A DNA stretch of 64,000 nucleotides from Mikania micrantha (GCA_009363875.1 CM018687.1:23443764-23507763); one strand, 5' to 3'; positions 23,121 through 33,175 are shown, numbered from the stretch's first letter. The notes: generated by a model from the letters alone, not told the origin. Program-made: numbers and translations.

Positions 23121-23905
23121 GTGGCTATTCGGGTTCGTTTCGGTTGCTCGGTTCGCGTTTTCGTTACGTTTTCGGAACGTGACACGCGTGTTTACGGTTT
23201 ATAAATAAAAGGATTATTTTATGATGTTTTAAAATATAACTATTGTTAGAAATCATTTTAAATAACGTTGTATTTATTTATTTATCGAATTATAATATTT
23301 TTACACGTTTAGTTTATTTGTTCGCGATTTATTAAAACAGTTTCTTTTAATTTCATTTATGATGAGTTTCAAAATTGTAAAATAGGAAATATTCTATTTC
23401 CTTAAATTTATGATCGTTCGTAACGTTTTTCGTGTTTGTTTTCGTTTCGTCAGAACGCGTCGTCATCGCGCGTATTCGTTCAAATCGTCATTCAAACGAA
23501 CACAACGATAGTTTTGCTTTCTGACTTTTGTTTTCTACTTTTTAGTCATTATTTCAGAACGTTAAGCTATCAGATTTATTCATACAGATCGTCACCTATA
23601 CGAATAATTCGTCGATTTAACATACTGTAACAATAACCGCTATAGTTTTGTTTTGTTTAACCTCGCATACGTTTACACAAAATAGACATCAATAAGCATT
23701 TTTATCACCGTTCAATGTTGTCTGATGGGTTTCTGACTGTTAAACTGTTAAGTTTAATCAGATTACAGAAACAATAACATAATAGTTTAATATCAAGCAT
23801 CATGATATTAGTAGCATACAATAGTTTACGTAGTTTGTACCTGAGTTACTGTGTGTAGACAGTTCAGCTCACTGTTCCGGCGACGTTTCTGGCACAGATG
23901 TTACA

Positions 23906-23918
23906 GTCTCCCCTTGTT
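23906..23918 (-). other. Polypurine tract of element 2
   Basis: The - strand reads AACAAGGGGAGAC immediately before TGTAACATC. It is identical to the tract of element 1. Confidence 0.85.
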
Positions 23919-23939
23919 AGAGGAATTTCGTCCCGAAAT

Positions 23940-24686
23940 TTAAGCATTGCTTTCGGGTACGGCTTCCTCTACGAACAGTTGGGGATACTTGAGCTTCATG
24001 CTATCTTCGCGTTCCCAAGTAAATTCGGGTTCGCGCTTTGAGTTCCAACGAACCTTGATGATAGGAATACGGCTTCGCCTCAGTTTCTTAACTTTACGAT
24101 CCATAATCTCTAAAGGTTCTTCAACAAAGTCTAAATGTTCATCCAATTGAATTTCTTCAACTGGTATGACGAGTGTTTCATCGGTAAGGCATTTCTTCAA
24201 GTTTGAAACGTGAAACACGTCGTGTACACCACTAAGTTCATCTGGTAGTCTTAGTCTGTACGCCACAGGACCAATACGTTCAACAATCTCGAACGGTCCC
24301 ACGTACCGTGGTGTTAGTTTGCCTTTCTTTGCAAAACGAACTACACCTTTCCATGGAGATACCTTTAACATGACACGGTCTCCCACTTGGAATTCCAACG
24401 GCTTGCGTCGTTTATCGGCATAGCTCTTTTGTCTGCTTCGTGTTGCTTGTAGCCTTTGTTGTATCTGAGCAATCTTGTCGGCAGTTTTTTGAATAAATTC
24501 TGGCCCAGTGATACGATTATCTCCCACTTCCGACCAATAGATCGGTGACCGACATTTCCGATCATAAAGAGCTTCGAATGGGGCACAACCGATGCTGCTG
24601 TGATAACTGTTGTTGTAGGAGAACTCGATTAATGGCAAATGAGAATCCCAATTACCACCGAAGTCTAAAACACAAGTTCTTAACAT
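23940..24686 (-). pseudogene. Integrase C-terminus and chromodomain of element 2
   Basis: The frame resumes after a frameshift near 24690 and holds the end of the integrase core (MLRTCVLDFGGNWDSHLPL, SYNNSYHSSIGCAPFEALY). The GPFEIVERIGPVAYRL region follows, and then a chromodomain tail (EIMDRKVKKLRRSRIPII, FTWEREDSMKLKYPQLF). It closes at a stop shortly before the polypurine tract. The sequence is intact after the frameshift. Confidence 0.9.
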
Positions 24687-25852
24687 GTCCTCCGGGTTTG
24701 TATAGTACGTTCGCTTTGACCATCCGTTTGTGGATGATAAGCTGTACTTAAGTTTAATTGCGTCCCCAGAGATTTCTGCAAGGACTGCCAGAACCTTGAT
24801 GTAAATCTGCTATCACGATCCGAGATGATAGACAATGGTACACCATGGCGTACCACTATCTCGTTGATGTAAAGCTTCGCTAGTTTATCCATTGAGTAAG
24901 TTTCTCGCATCGGCAAGAAATGAGCAGATTTGGTCAGTCGATCAACAATAACCCAAATAGTGTCATGTCCACTAGAAGTGCGGGGTAGCTTAGTAACAAA
25001 GTCCATAGCTATCTGTTCCCACTTCCATAGTGGAATTTCACGCTGTTCCAGTAAACCTGACGGTTTCTGGTGTTCTGCCTTCACTTTGGCACACGTAAGA
25101 CATCGACCAACGTACTCGGCTATGTCTTTCTTCATGCCCGGCCACCAATAATACGCACGTAAATCTTGGTACATCTTATCAGCACCAGGATGCACAGAGT
25201 ACTTGGTCTTGTGTGCTTCATCAAAAATAAGCTTTCTCAACTCATCTACTGCAGGAATCCATAAACGATCCTTGAAGTAAACAAGTTCATCGGGTTTTGT
25301 TTCCAGTTGCTTTTCTACTCCACAATCTAAATCTTTCTTCAAGTTTCCTCGTTCAATCGCCTTTTGTTGTGCTTGCAGAATCTTGTCGTGTAAGCTTGTC
25401 TGCACAGTCATTCTCATTGCTCTAACGCGCAAGGGTTTGACTCGTTCCTTCCGACTCAAGGCATCCGCTACAACGTTTGCCTTGCCCGGATGATACTTGA
25501 TTACGCAGTCGTAATCATTCAGAAGCTCAACCCAACATCGCTGTCGCATGTTGAGTTCCTTCTGATCAAATATGTGTTGCAGACTTTTGTGATCAGTAAA
25601 TATGGTACACTTGGTGCCGTATAAATAATGTCTCCAGATCTTTAAAGCAAATATCACAGCCCCCATTTCCAAATCATGAGTAGTGTAATTCTTCTCATGA
25701 ACCTTCAGTTGTCTCGACGCATACGCAATAACTTTGTCTCGCTGCATAAGTACACAACCCAGTCCCTGATGAGATGCATCACAATATACAACAAAGTCAT
25801 CACAACCGTCTGGAAGAGATAAGATCGGAGCATCACATAACTTTTGCTTCAA
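24680..25852 (-). pseudogene. RNase H and integrase part of element 2 pol
   Basis: The segment starts just after an in-frame TAG (about 25880-25882) and contains RNase H (YCDASHQGLGCVLMQ, HDLEMGAVIFALK, FTDHKSLQHIF). The integrase zinc finger (HPGADKM...CLTCAKVK) and DDE core follow, with Asp in IVDRLTKSAHF, Asp in IISDRDSRFTSRF and Glu in QSERTIQT. Near 24690 one base is missing where element 1 reads CTAGAGGAC, so the frame runs into a stop after RRTC. All catalytic residues before that point are present. Confidence 0.92.
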
Positions 25853-25882
25853 AGTCTGAAAGGCTTCTTCTTGCTTCTGTTC

Positions 25883-28651
25883 CTAAACAAACGGCTCGCT
25901 TTTCTGTGTTAGCTTCGTGAGTGGCAGAGCTATCTTAGAAAAGTTCGAAATGAACCTCCTGTAATAGCCTGCTAAGCCTAGAAAAGAACGTATCTCCGTC
26001 GGTGTTTTTGGAGTGTCCCAATCTTTTATTACTTTGATCTTGGCAGGATCAACGTGTATTCCTTCACTGTTAACAACGTGTCCTAGGAATTGAACCTCTT
26101 TTAACCAAAATTCACACTTAGAGAATTTGGCATAGAGTTTCTCTTCCTTTAACAGTTCCAAGATCGTTCTCAGATGTTGCTCGTGTTCTGTTTTGCTTTT
26201 AGAATAGATCAAGATGTCATCAATGAAAACAATAACAAATTGATCTAAGTACGGCTTACACACACGGTTCATGAGATCCATGAAGACCGCGGGTGCATTC
26301 GTCAAACCAAAAGGCATCACCATGAACTCGTAATGCTCGTATCTGGTACAAAACGCCGTCTTGGGTATGTCTTCGTCCTGTACTCTGAGTTGATGGTATC
26401 CGGAACGCATATCTATCTTTGAAAAGTATTGAGCTCCTTGCAATTGATCAAACAAATCATCAATCCTCGGCATTGGATACCGATTCTTGATGGTTAGTTT
26501 GTTTAGCTCCCTATAGTCTATGCACATATGAAAGGATCCATCCTTCTTTTTCACGAACAGAACCGGAGCTCCCCAAGGTGAGTAACTCGGTCGGATGAAA
26601 CCTTTATCTAGAAACTCCTGTAGTTGGTTGGATAATTCCTGCATCTCCGAAGGTGCTAACCTGTAAGGAGATTTAGCAACAGGTGTTGCTCCAGGAATCA
26701 GATCAATACGAAACTCTACCGGTCGCACAGGTGGTAAACAAGGTAGATCTTCGGGAAACACTTCAGGGTATTCCTTTACTATTGGCACGTCTTGAATTGT
26801 CTTTTTGTCTTTTTGTTTCTCCACCACATGAGCCAAGAAAGCTATACATTTCTTTTGTAGACACTTACGCGCTTTTATGCATGATATGATCTTTATGTTT
26901 CTCTTTGCTTGATCCCCACGAACTTTCAATACACGATCATTCGTCACTGGAATTCGAAGTAGCTTTTCAGAACAGATGACTTCTACTCTATTGAGTGATA
27001 GCCAATCCATCCCCACGATGATGTCAAAACTGCCCAACTCCATCGGCAACAAGTCGATGGTAAATGAGTGATCTGTGAGTGTAAGTGGGCAGTTCCTAAG
27101 TAAAGTGCTAACTGTAACTTGTTTTCCGTTCGCTACTTCGATAATGTATGGGGAATCTAAAGTTTCCTCAGTAAGGTTAAGTTGGCGTGCAAAGTCAGAT
27201 GAAATAAAACTCTGATCTGCACCAGTGTCAAACAAAATAGATGCATAAGAGTCATGTATAAGAAATGTACCAGTGACCACGTTAGGGTCTTGGCGTGCTG
27301 CATTGGCTCCAATCACAAAAGCCCTTCCACGTGGTGCTTTTGCTCCCTGTTGCACTCGCTTTGGGCATTCTCTGGAGAAATGGCCTAATTCTCCACAGTT
27401 GTAGCATCCCGTGTTGTTGTTGTTGTGATTGTCGGGTCTTGGTGGTGGAGGAAATGCTACAGCAGCATTGTTTGTAGCTTGAGTTGCTGGAGCACGGCAC
27501 TGTTGAGCTCGGTGGCCTAGTCGGCCACAGTTGTTGCATTTCCTGCATTGCGCCGTAGCAGGATGATGAAATTTGCATCGTGCACACTGAGGATGCAATC
27601 CCACATAGTTTTTGGGTACACCCTGAGCAGGTGCTGCAGTAACTTGATGCAGTGGGGTGGCCATCACATAATTCTTGACGACCTTTTGTTTTTTCTTTTG
27701 GTGGTGTTCGGGCTTCCTTGACGTTGTTTCCTTGACCTTTCCCGCATCATCTTTTAAGACTCCAGACTTCACCATCACATTGGTGAGTTTAGCTGAAAGG
27801 GAGATAGCAGACTCCAAAGTAGCAGGATATGCAGCCAGCACGATACTTTGAATACAGGAGGGTAATCCTGCTACATACCGATCAATCAGCTTTTCCAATG
27901 TTGGTACCATCTCTGGCACCAAAGCTACCAACTCATGATAGCTTGTGGTGAAAGTCATGTGGTCGGCTCCCTTCATCACATGGTTAGAGAGCTCAATCTC
28001 CAGCTGTTGCAGTTCATGTTTCGGGCATAACTCGTTCCTCAAAAGGAGTTTAAATTCTGCCCAAGGCATCATCATTGCCTCATCTCTTCCTTTAGCCCTG
28101 ATATGTGCGTTCCACCATGTTAAAGCTTGCTTGCTGAATGAACCGGCTGCATAGCGAACCTTATGGTGTTCTGGACAACTGCTAATGTCCAAGGTATTCT
28201 CCATCTTCTCAAGCCATTGGATAAGTCCAATAGCTCCTTCAGCACCGGTGAAGCTTGGGGGTTTGCATCCTACAAAGGACTGGTATGAGCAGTCTAAAGT
28301 ATGACTAGTGTTTCCACTAGCCTCTCCTGTAGTATGGCCAGAAGTGTTGCCATGTCCTTGGATCCGATTTATCATCTCTGGGATGACATCTTTCAGTTGA
28401 CTCGTCAGTTGAGTGCTTAGGAGTGTCGCTAAAGCGACAGTGGTAGGATCTATCATCTGAACATTGCTTGAGCCTGGCGGTGGAGAGTGTGGAGGAGGCG
28501 GAGGAGGAGGTGGCGGTGGCGGTGGTGAATCTGGTAGTGTCGGAGTAGAAGAATGTGGTGCAGAAGTCTGAGTAGTAGGTTGTCTTCTAGGCGGCATTCT
28601 GATCATAACCAAAAGAATTTGGTTAGTGCAGTGATCGAATGCAGAAGACAT
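25883..28651 (-). CDS. Gag, protease and reverse transcriptase of element 2
   Basis: A 922-codon open frame. Gag starts at 28651 or, more likely, at MPPRRQP (28597). A Pro-rich tract, a capsid-like retrotrans_gag domain (TWWNAHIRA, FKLLLRNELCPK) and two zinc knuckles (CNNCGRLGHRAQQC and CYNCGELGHFSREC) follow. The protease has LFDTGADQSFISSDF. Reverse transcriptase has CIDYRELNKLTIKN, FSKIDMRSGYHQ and FIDDILIYSK. It ends at a TAG where Trp is expected (element 1 has IWEHKQE). Gag, protease and most of reverse transcriptase could be translated. Codons and motifs are well preserved. Confidence 0.93.
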   Translation of the reverse strand: MSSAFDHCTNQILLVMIRMPPRRQPTTQTSAPHSSTPTLPDSPPPPPPPPPPPPHSPPPGSSNVQMIDPTTVALATLLSTQLTSQLKDVIPEMINRIQGHGNTSGHTTGEASGNTSHTLDCSYQSFVGCKPPSFTGAEGAIGLIQWLEKMENTLDISSCPEHHKVRYAAGSFSKQALTWWNAHIRAKGRDEAMMMPWAEFKLLLRNELCPKHELQQLEIELSNHVMKGADHMTFTTSYHELVALVPEMVPTLEKLIDRYVAGLPSCIQSIVLAAYPATLESAISLSAKLTNVMVKSGVLKDDAGKVKETTSRKPEHHQKKKQKVVKNYVMATPLHQVTAAPAQGVPKNYVGLHPQCARCKFHHPATAQCRKCNNCGRLGHRAQQCRAPATQATNNAAVAFPPPPRPDNHNNNNTGCYNCGELGHFSRECPKRVQQGAKAPRGRAFVIGANAARQDPNVVTGTFLIHDSYASILFDTGADQSFISSDFARQLNLTEETLDSPYIIEVANGKQVTVSTLLRNCPLTLTDHSFTIDLLPMELGSFDIIVGMDWLSLNRVEVICSEKLLRIPVTNDRVLKVRGDQAKRNIKIISCIKARKCLQKKCIAFLAHVVEKQKDKKTIQDVPIVKEYPEVFPEDLPCLPPVRPVEFRIDLIPGATPVAKSPYRLAPSEMQELSNQLQEFLDKGFIRPSYSPWGAPVLFVKKKDGSFHMCIDYRELNKLTIKNRYPMPRIDDLFDQLQGAQYFSKIDMRSGYHQLRVQDEDIPKTAFCTRYEHYEFMVMPFGLTNAPAVFMDLMNRVCKPYLDQFVIVFIDDILIYSKSKTEHEQHLRTILELLKEEKLYAKFSKCEFWLKEVQFLGHVVNSEGIHVDPAKIKVIKDWDTPKTPTEIRSFLGLAGYYRRFISNFSKIALPLTKLTQKSEPFV

Positions 28652-28751
28652 AATGCATACTTAAATCTTATGTTCTCTATATGAGGGTCCCTAAGTTATA
28701 GTCTAGGCCAAACCATTTAAATAAATGACCTATTATTCTCTATAACCTTGA

Positions 28752-28764
28752 GCTCTGATACCAA
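28752..28764 (-). other. Primer-binding site of element 2
   Basis: The - strand reads TTGGTATCAGAGC, complementary to initiator methionine tRNA. It is two bases from the U5 end (TGTGACA, + strand start 28767). Its presence shows that the gag-proximal side of the palindrome is an authentic 5' LTR terminus. Confidence 0.9.
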
Positions 28765-29267
28765 TCTGTCACACCCCGAGCCGGCGGGGTTGGAACGGAG
28801 TCCCCGTCGGGCGGAAGGTTCTCGGGGCGCAATATCGTGAGTGATAATCGTGTTGATCAGATTGTTTACATAGCATCAATGTTAAGAATATCTAAAGCAC
28901 AATTAACATTAAACTAGGATTACAAAGTTAAATTACAATATCAATGTTTGATAATTTAACTAAGTAAACCTATCCAAAAGAATCAAATGTTTCTATCTTG
29001 TATATGTACAAGATATCAAAAGAGATTTGTATTAACTACAAAAGATGTGCTTTCAAAAGTCTGCTAGGTCCTCTAGTTGGGCCGCCTAGCATGCAATCCT
29101 GAGCCTTAGTGTATACCTGTGCATCACCTGAGAAAGCATGTAAGAAAACAAAGTCAACACAACGGTTGGTGAGTTCATGTAGTTTATAAGTTTAAATAGC
29201 TTTAGCAAACCTCTTTCGGTAAAACCTTAATCTTATTAATTCCACATGTAATATCCAAATCGGTATG

Positions 29268-29345
29268 CTTATATATAAGACATACCCCTGGGTCGAGCCT
29301 ACAACCCGCCCAGACGCCATCCCACCACATACTAATCCGCATATA
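29268..29345 (-). promoter_or_regulatory. Late TATA module in left palindrome arm
   Basis: The module points into element 2. In this arm the box reads TCTTATATATAAGC instead of CCCTATATATAAGC; the two changes differ from the other arm and from the 3' LTR. Confidence 0.4.
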
Positions 29346-29664
29346 ACACTGTTGTTAATAATAATTAAGCATTTTACCTAACACACCTCTGATTTAGATT
29401 ATGCTTTCCAAAATTGATTTACCTTTGATTCTCTTGAGTTCATCATAGATACATGATTTCCCAAAGTCAATGATAGAAATAAAATGTTATATTTATTTAT
29501 TTAATTAAATATTTAACATTTTATTTCTATCATTGACTTTGGGAAATCATGTATCTATGATGAACTCAAGAGAATTAAAGGTAAATCAATTTTGGAAAGC
29601 ATAATCTAAATCAGAGGTGTGTTAGGTAAAATGCTTAATTATTATTAACAACAGTGTCATATGC

Positions 29665-29745
29665 GGATTAGTATGTGGTGGGATGGCGTCTGGGCGGGTT
29701 GTAGGCTCGACCCAGGGGTATGCCCTATATATAAGCATACCGATT
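29665..29745 (+). promoter_or_regulatory. Late TATA module in right palindrome arm
   Basis: The module points out of the element to the right, with the usual CCCTATATATAAGC. Together with the left-arm copy it forms a back-to-back divergent pair whose TATA boxes are about 450 bp apart. Confidence 0.4.
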
Positions 29746-30236
29746 TGGATATTACATGTGGAATTAATAAGATTAAGGTTTTACCGAAAGAGGTTTGCTA
29801 AAGCTATTTAAACTTATAAACTACATGAACTCACCAACCGTTGTGTTGACTTTGTTTTCTTACATGCTTTCTCAGGTGATGCACAGGTATACACTAAGGC
29901 TCAGGATTGCATGCTAGGCGGCCCAACTAGAGGACCTAGCAGACTTTTGAAAGCACATCTTTTGTAGTTAATACAAATCTCTTTTGATATCTTGTACAGA
30001 TACAAGATAGAAACATTTGATTCTTTTGGATAGGTTTACTTAGTTAAATTATCAAACATTGATTTTGTAATTTAACTTTGTAATCCTAGTTTAATGTTAA
30101 TTGTGCTTTAGATATTTTTAACATTGATGCTATGTAAACAATCTGATCAACACGATTATCACTCACGATATTACGCCCCAAGAACCTTCCGTCCGACGGG
30201 GACTCCGATCCAACCCCGCCGGCTCGGGGTGTGACA

Positions 30237-30241
30237 TACTA
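30237..30241. other. Right target-site duplication of element 2 (TACTA)
   Basis: TACTA follows the right palindrome arm directly and equals 19550-19554. Without element 2 the site would read as continuous AT-rich DNA. Confidence 0.85.
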
Positions 30242-31509
30242 ACTTAGTTAACAAAAGATACCAAAATTCATAACTTGAGAGGGAGTTTTTTCTTGTGCTT
30301 TCCTAAGAGTCTAAAATCGAATACATAATATGCTTTCATAATCTAAATTAGTAGAGTACTTATCCAACATATATGATAATATATATAATAAGGAGTGGGA
30401 CCCACTAACTATTTAATATATATATATATACATAGGAGAAGGTTCCCCTAAAAAGTCTATTTTGCCTAAGAAGGCTAAGAAGGATTATATATATATCTGC
30501 TATTCTTATTCATCATCGGTGTTTATATATCATTTGAAGAAGCATAAGTTACATAACAAAATCAAATCTCTTATCATGAACTCTATACAAATTTTTCATA
30601 AAAACATAAAATCATACAAAATCCTCACAAATATGCTATAAAAATAATAGAAAAAATTACTCACAAAATCCGTCTCACCAACAATTAATCGTTTGAATTA
30701 AAAGATAAAACTAAATTTGTAAGCAAATCTCTCAAATTTAATATCATAATATATGTTTACTGCTTTTCAAAGTTCAAAAAGTTTCTGATGATGTAAGTCT
30801 AAGTTTTCAAAATGTCACTACATGGATCAGACACCTAAATAATAAAATATACAATAATATACATATATGTAATATATATTAAGCAATTGAACCCACTCAC
30901 TATAGAATATATATTTCTACTATTCATTTTTCATCACTTTTAATATATATTAATATATATAGATTTTTTACCGTCGTTCGTTGCGGCGGCGTATTACTGT
31001 AGTCTGTATACTCTCCATAACGAGTATTATATATCAAATGCAGAAGCATAAGTGAAATAGAAAAAAATACTCATAAAATCGTTTTTACGAGCAACAAAAC
31101 TATTGAATTAAGACAAAAACGCAAATATTTAAGCAAACCTCTCAAATTCAATGCTCTCATCTAAGTTTATTACTTCTTAAAGTTAAGAAACTTCTGTTGA
31201 TCCAAATCTAAACTATCAAAATGTTATTATCTCTTTCCTAGCCTAAAATAAACTAAAACAATTATCTATTTTTACTATTTATTACTATTTATATTAAAGA
31301 TAAAATTAAAAGGTGGCCTAAGTTTAAAAAAAATAAAATTCTACTATTTCTTTTTCACTTCCTTTTTAATATATAGTATAATTTCCTTGCCTAAAATAAG
31401 CTAAAACAATTATCTATTTTTACTATTTATATTAAAGATAAAACTAAATGGTGACCATAGTTTAAAAAATAAAATTCTACTATTTCTTTTCACTTTCTTT
31501 TTAATATAT
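30242..31509. other. AT-rich stretch with a tandem duplication
   Basis: No gene is visible. Units 31234-31381 and 31382-31517 are a direct duplication of about 140 bp (shared parts include CCTAAAATAA, CTAAAACAATTATC and TTTTTAATATATAGTATAA). The sequence is otherwise AT-rich with short TA runs. Confidence 0.6.
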
Positions 31510-31518
31510 AGTATAATA

Positions 31519-31913
31519 ATAGGGTAAGGAGTGAATAATAACCCACCTTAATTGAGGTAACCCATTAACCCTGTCAAAAAACGCTCAAATCGCAAAAAAA
31601 AAAAATTCATGGTTTTTTTATGCAACAATAAGGGGCTCCTTTTTTAATCGTTTGTTAATTTACACGCATTAAAAAGTTAAACGAAATGTAAGTTTGCGTT
31701 ACACTGCGAAGATATATATAAGTGTCGCAATGTAACGCAAACTTACATTTCGTTTAACTTTTAAACGCTTTTGAATTAGTGAACGCTTAAAAAAGGAGCC
31801 CCCCCTATTTTTGCATAAAAAAACCATGAAAAAAAAATTTGCGATTTGAGCGTTTTTTGCCAGGGTTAATGGGTTACCTCAATTAATGAGGGTTATTATA
31901 TGATCCCTTTCCT
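31519..31913. mobile_element. Foldback MITE with 9-bp target duplication
   Basis: About 395 bp that folds back almost completely, with outer ends containing AATAACCC and GGGTTATT and inner arms around AAACGAAATGTAAGTTTGCG near 31680 and 31735. AGTATAATA flanks it on both sides (31510-31518 and 31914-31922). A 9-bp duplication is characteristic of Mutator-type insertion. It shares words with the MITEs at 39669 and 43868 (TTCATGGTTTTT, GAATTAGT). Confidence 0.75.
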
Positions 31914-31929
31914 AGTATAATATATATAT

Positions 31930-32240
31930 AGGGCATGGAATTTTGCATAACTCACTAAATGCGCGCTAACCCAAATGATTTTGGCAAGATGAAGCCAAAT
32001 CTTGGATTTTTTTTAAACATCATTGTAACACATTTTGAACACTATGTTCTTTTATGAGTTTGTATAAATTCATCATCGTTAAAAAGATATCAACATTGTA
32101 AGTTTTTGACACAAACTCATAAAAGAACATAGTGTTCAAAATGTGTTACAATGATGTTTAAAAAAAATCCAAGATTTGGCTTCATCTTGCCAAAGTTATT
32201 TGGGTTAGCGCGCATTTAATGGGTTATTTTTTGTTTCCAG

Positions 32241-32244
<4 letters not shown>
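31930..32244. mobile_element. Foldback MITE in TA-rich DNA
   Basis: About 315 bp with long inverted arms: AAGATGAAGCCAAATCTTGG near 31990 is mirrored near 32175, and ACACTATGTTCTTTTATGAG near 32040 is mirrored near 32110. The ends read AGGGC and GCCCT. TA repeats flank both sides, so the target duplication cannot be defined. A diverged half-relative lies at 43440-43560. Confidence 0.75.

Positions 32245-32291
<47 letters not shown>
32245..32291. repeat. (TA)n microsatellite
   Basis: An uninterrupted TA run follows the MITE end. Similar runs border the other MITEs in this window. Confidence 0.9.
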
Positions 32292-32292
<1 letters not shown>

Positions 32293-32989
32293 AACTTTTA
32301 ATTTTCATCCCCTTTTATTATTTTTATTTTTTATTTATTTAAATGATGTATTTTAACATAATACTTCAATATATACTTGAGGTATTACTTAATATTATAA
32401 AAATACAAACAAGATTATTTTTTGTTTTTTTTTTTTGAATTTTATGATAGTATGTATTTATTTGGTGTATAGATATCCCTAAACCAAAGTGATTCAAGCA
32501 TAATAATATCTCTTGACTTCTCTTATAAGAGATCTTAAATTGGAGTATCACCTAAAGCAAATATTGCTCTGGGTTGAGCAAGGTGTTTTCCTAATTGTAG
32601 GTTTCCTTCTGGATAGGTGAGTCAGGTTACTATGCTCTGTTATTTAGGCGAAAGGGTGATTTATTTGACAGGATGGTTACGAATGACCGAACGCTTGCTG
32701 TTAAAAAAGATATGCCGAAAATATTGAGTAATCCTTTATATTATTTTGACGGAATATTTCTAGAAAATTAGAAAAAAATAATGAAAGAAAATTAAAAGTT
32801 GGAAGAGTTATGAGGCTGGGGTTTGCTTTAAAGCCACCGACAGTGACAATGTTTGGAGGATAACACAAAAGTAAAAGTGTTTGTTGTTAACCTTTTCTCC
32901 CTCATCTTCTTTGTGTGTGTGAGGACATGGACCCTTGAGATATGGGGAAGCAGGCATGTGGATGAGTGGGGGACACACCCATCCTCAAA

Positions 32990-33175
32990 TTATTGAGTAA
33001 AAACAAAGTGACAGACAACAAAGAAAACCCCTCTTTCTTTCTTTCTTCTTCATCTCAATCTTAAAAATCAAAGATTTAACCCTAAATCTAAGATTTTTCC
33101 TTTGATTTCTTGTCAGAAGAAGCAGAAATTGGTTATGGGTTTTGGTTTATAGACTCATCTGTGTGTGCTTTTGAA
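32990..33175 (+). promoter_or_regulatory. 5' leader region of the KIX gene
   Basis: A CT-rich tract (CTTTCTTTCTTTC, 33035-33050) typical of plant 5' leaders precedes the coding start. A tiny upstream frame (ATG GGT TTT GGT TTA TAG, 33135-33152) lies 23 bases before the main ATG in another frame. I see no convincing TATA box in the preceding 200 bp. Confidence 0.4.

Larger units (their letters stand above)
19555..23905 (-). mobile_element. 3' LTR of element 2 (4351 bp)
   Basis: On the - strand it starts TGTAACATCTGTGCC next to the polypurine tract and ends GGGGTGTGACA. Read on the - strand, it has a TATTTAAAG promoter-like box (about 23115), GAG|GTAAGC (22910-22915), a CGAATG cassette (22375-22690), a GGGCC cassette (22040-22360), the AAG|GTGAGTTCATTGTCCC block (21350-21367), two tandem arrays (20870-21250 and 20428-20760) and the late TATA module (20050-20130). 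It is related to the element 1 LTR mainly at its two ends and shared blocks; the middle differs. Confidence 0.92.
19555..30236 (-). mobile_element. Tekay-type element 2 with palindromic 5' end
   Basis: A chromovirus on the - strand: 3' LTR 19555-23905, polypurine tract 23906-23918, gag-pol 23940-28651, primer-binding site 28752-28764, and then a 1470-bp palindrome (28767-30236) where a full 5' LTR is expected. Both outer ends therefore read TGTCACACCCCGAGCC inward, the U5 end, instead of one U3 end and one U5 end. A TACTA duplication flanks the unit. Gag-pol carries only two clear lesions, so its parent was probably active recently. Confidence 0.9.
28767..30236. repeat. 1470-bp palindrome of two inverted LTR U5 ends
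   Basis: The left arm 28767-29489 and right arm 29514-30236 are each exactly 723 bp and are inverted copies. I count 11 mismatches and no gaps, about 98.5% identity. The spacer (29490-29513) is 24 bp of AT. The outer 617 bp or so of each arm is the LTR end from just upstream of the late TATA module to GTGTGACA. The inner 106 bp or so has no match in the 3' LTR of this element. The left arm abuts the primer-binding site; the right arm abuts the TACTA target duplication. Confidence 0.95.
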
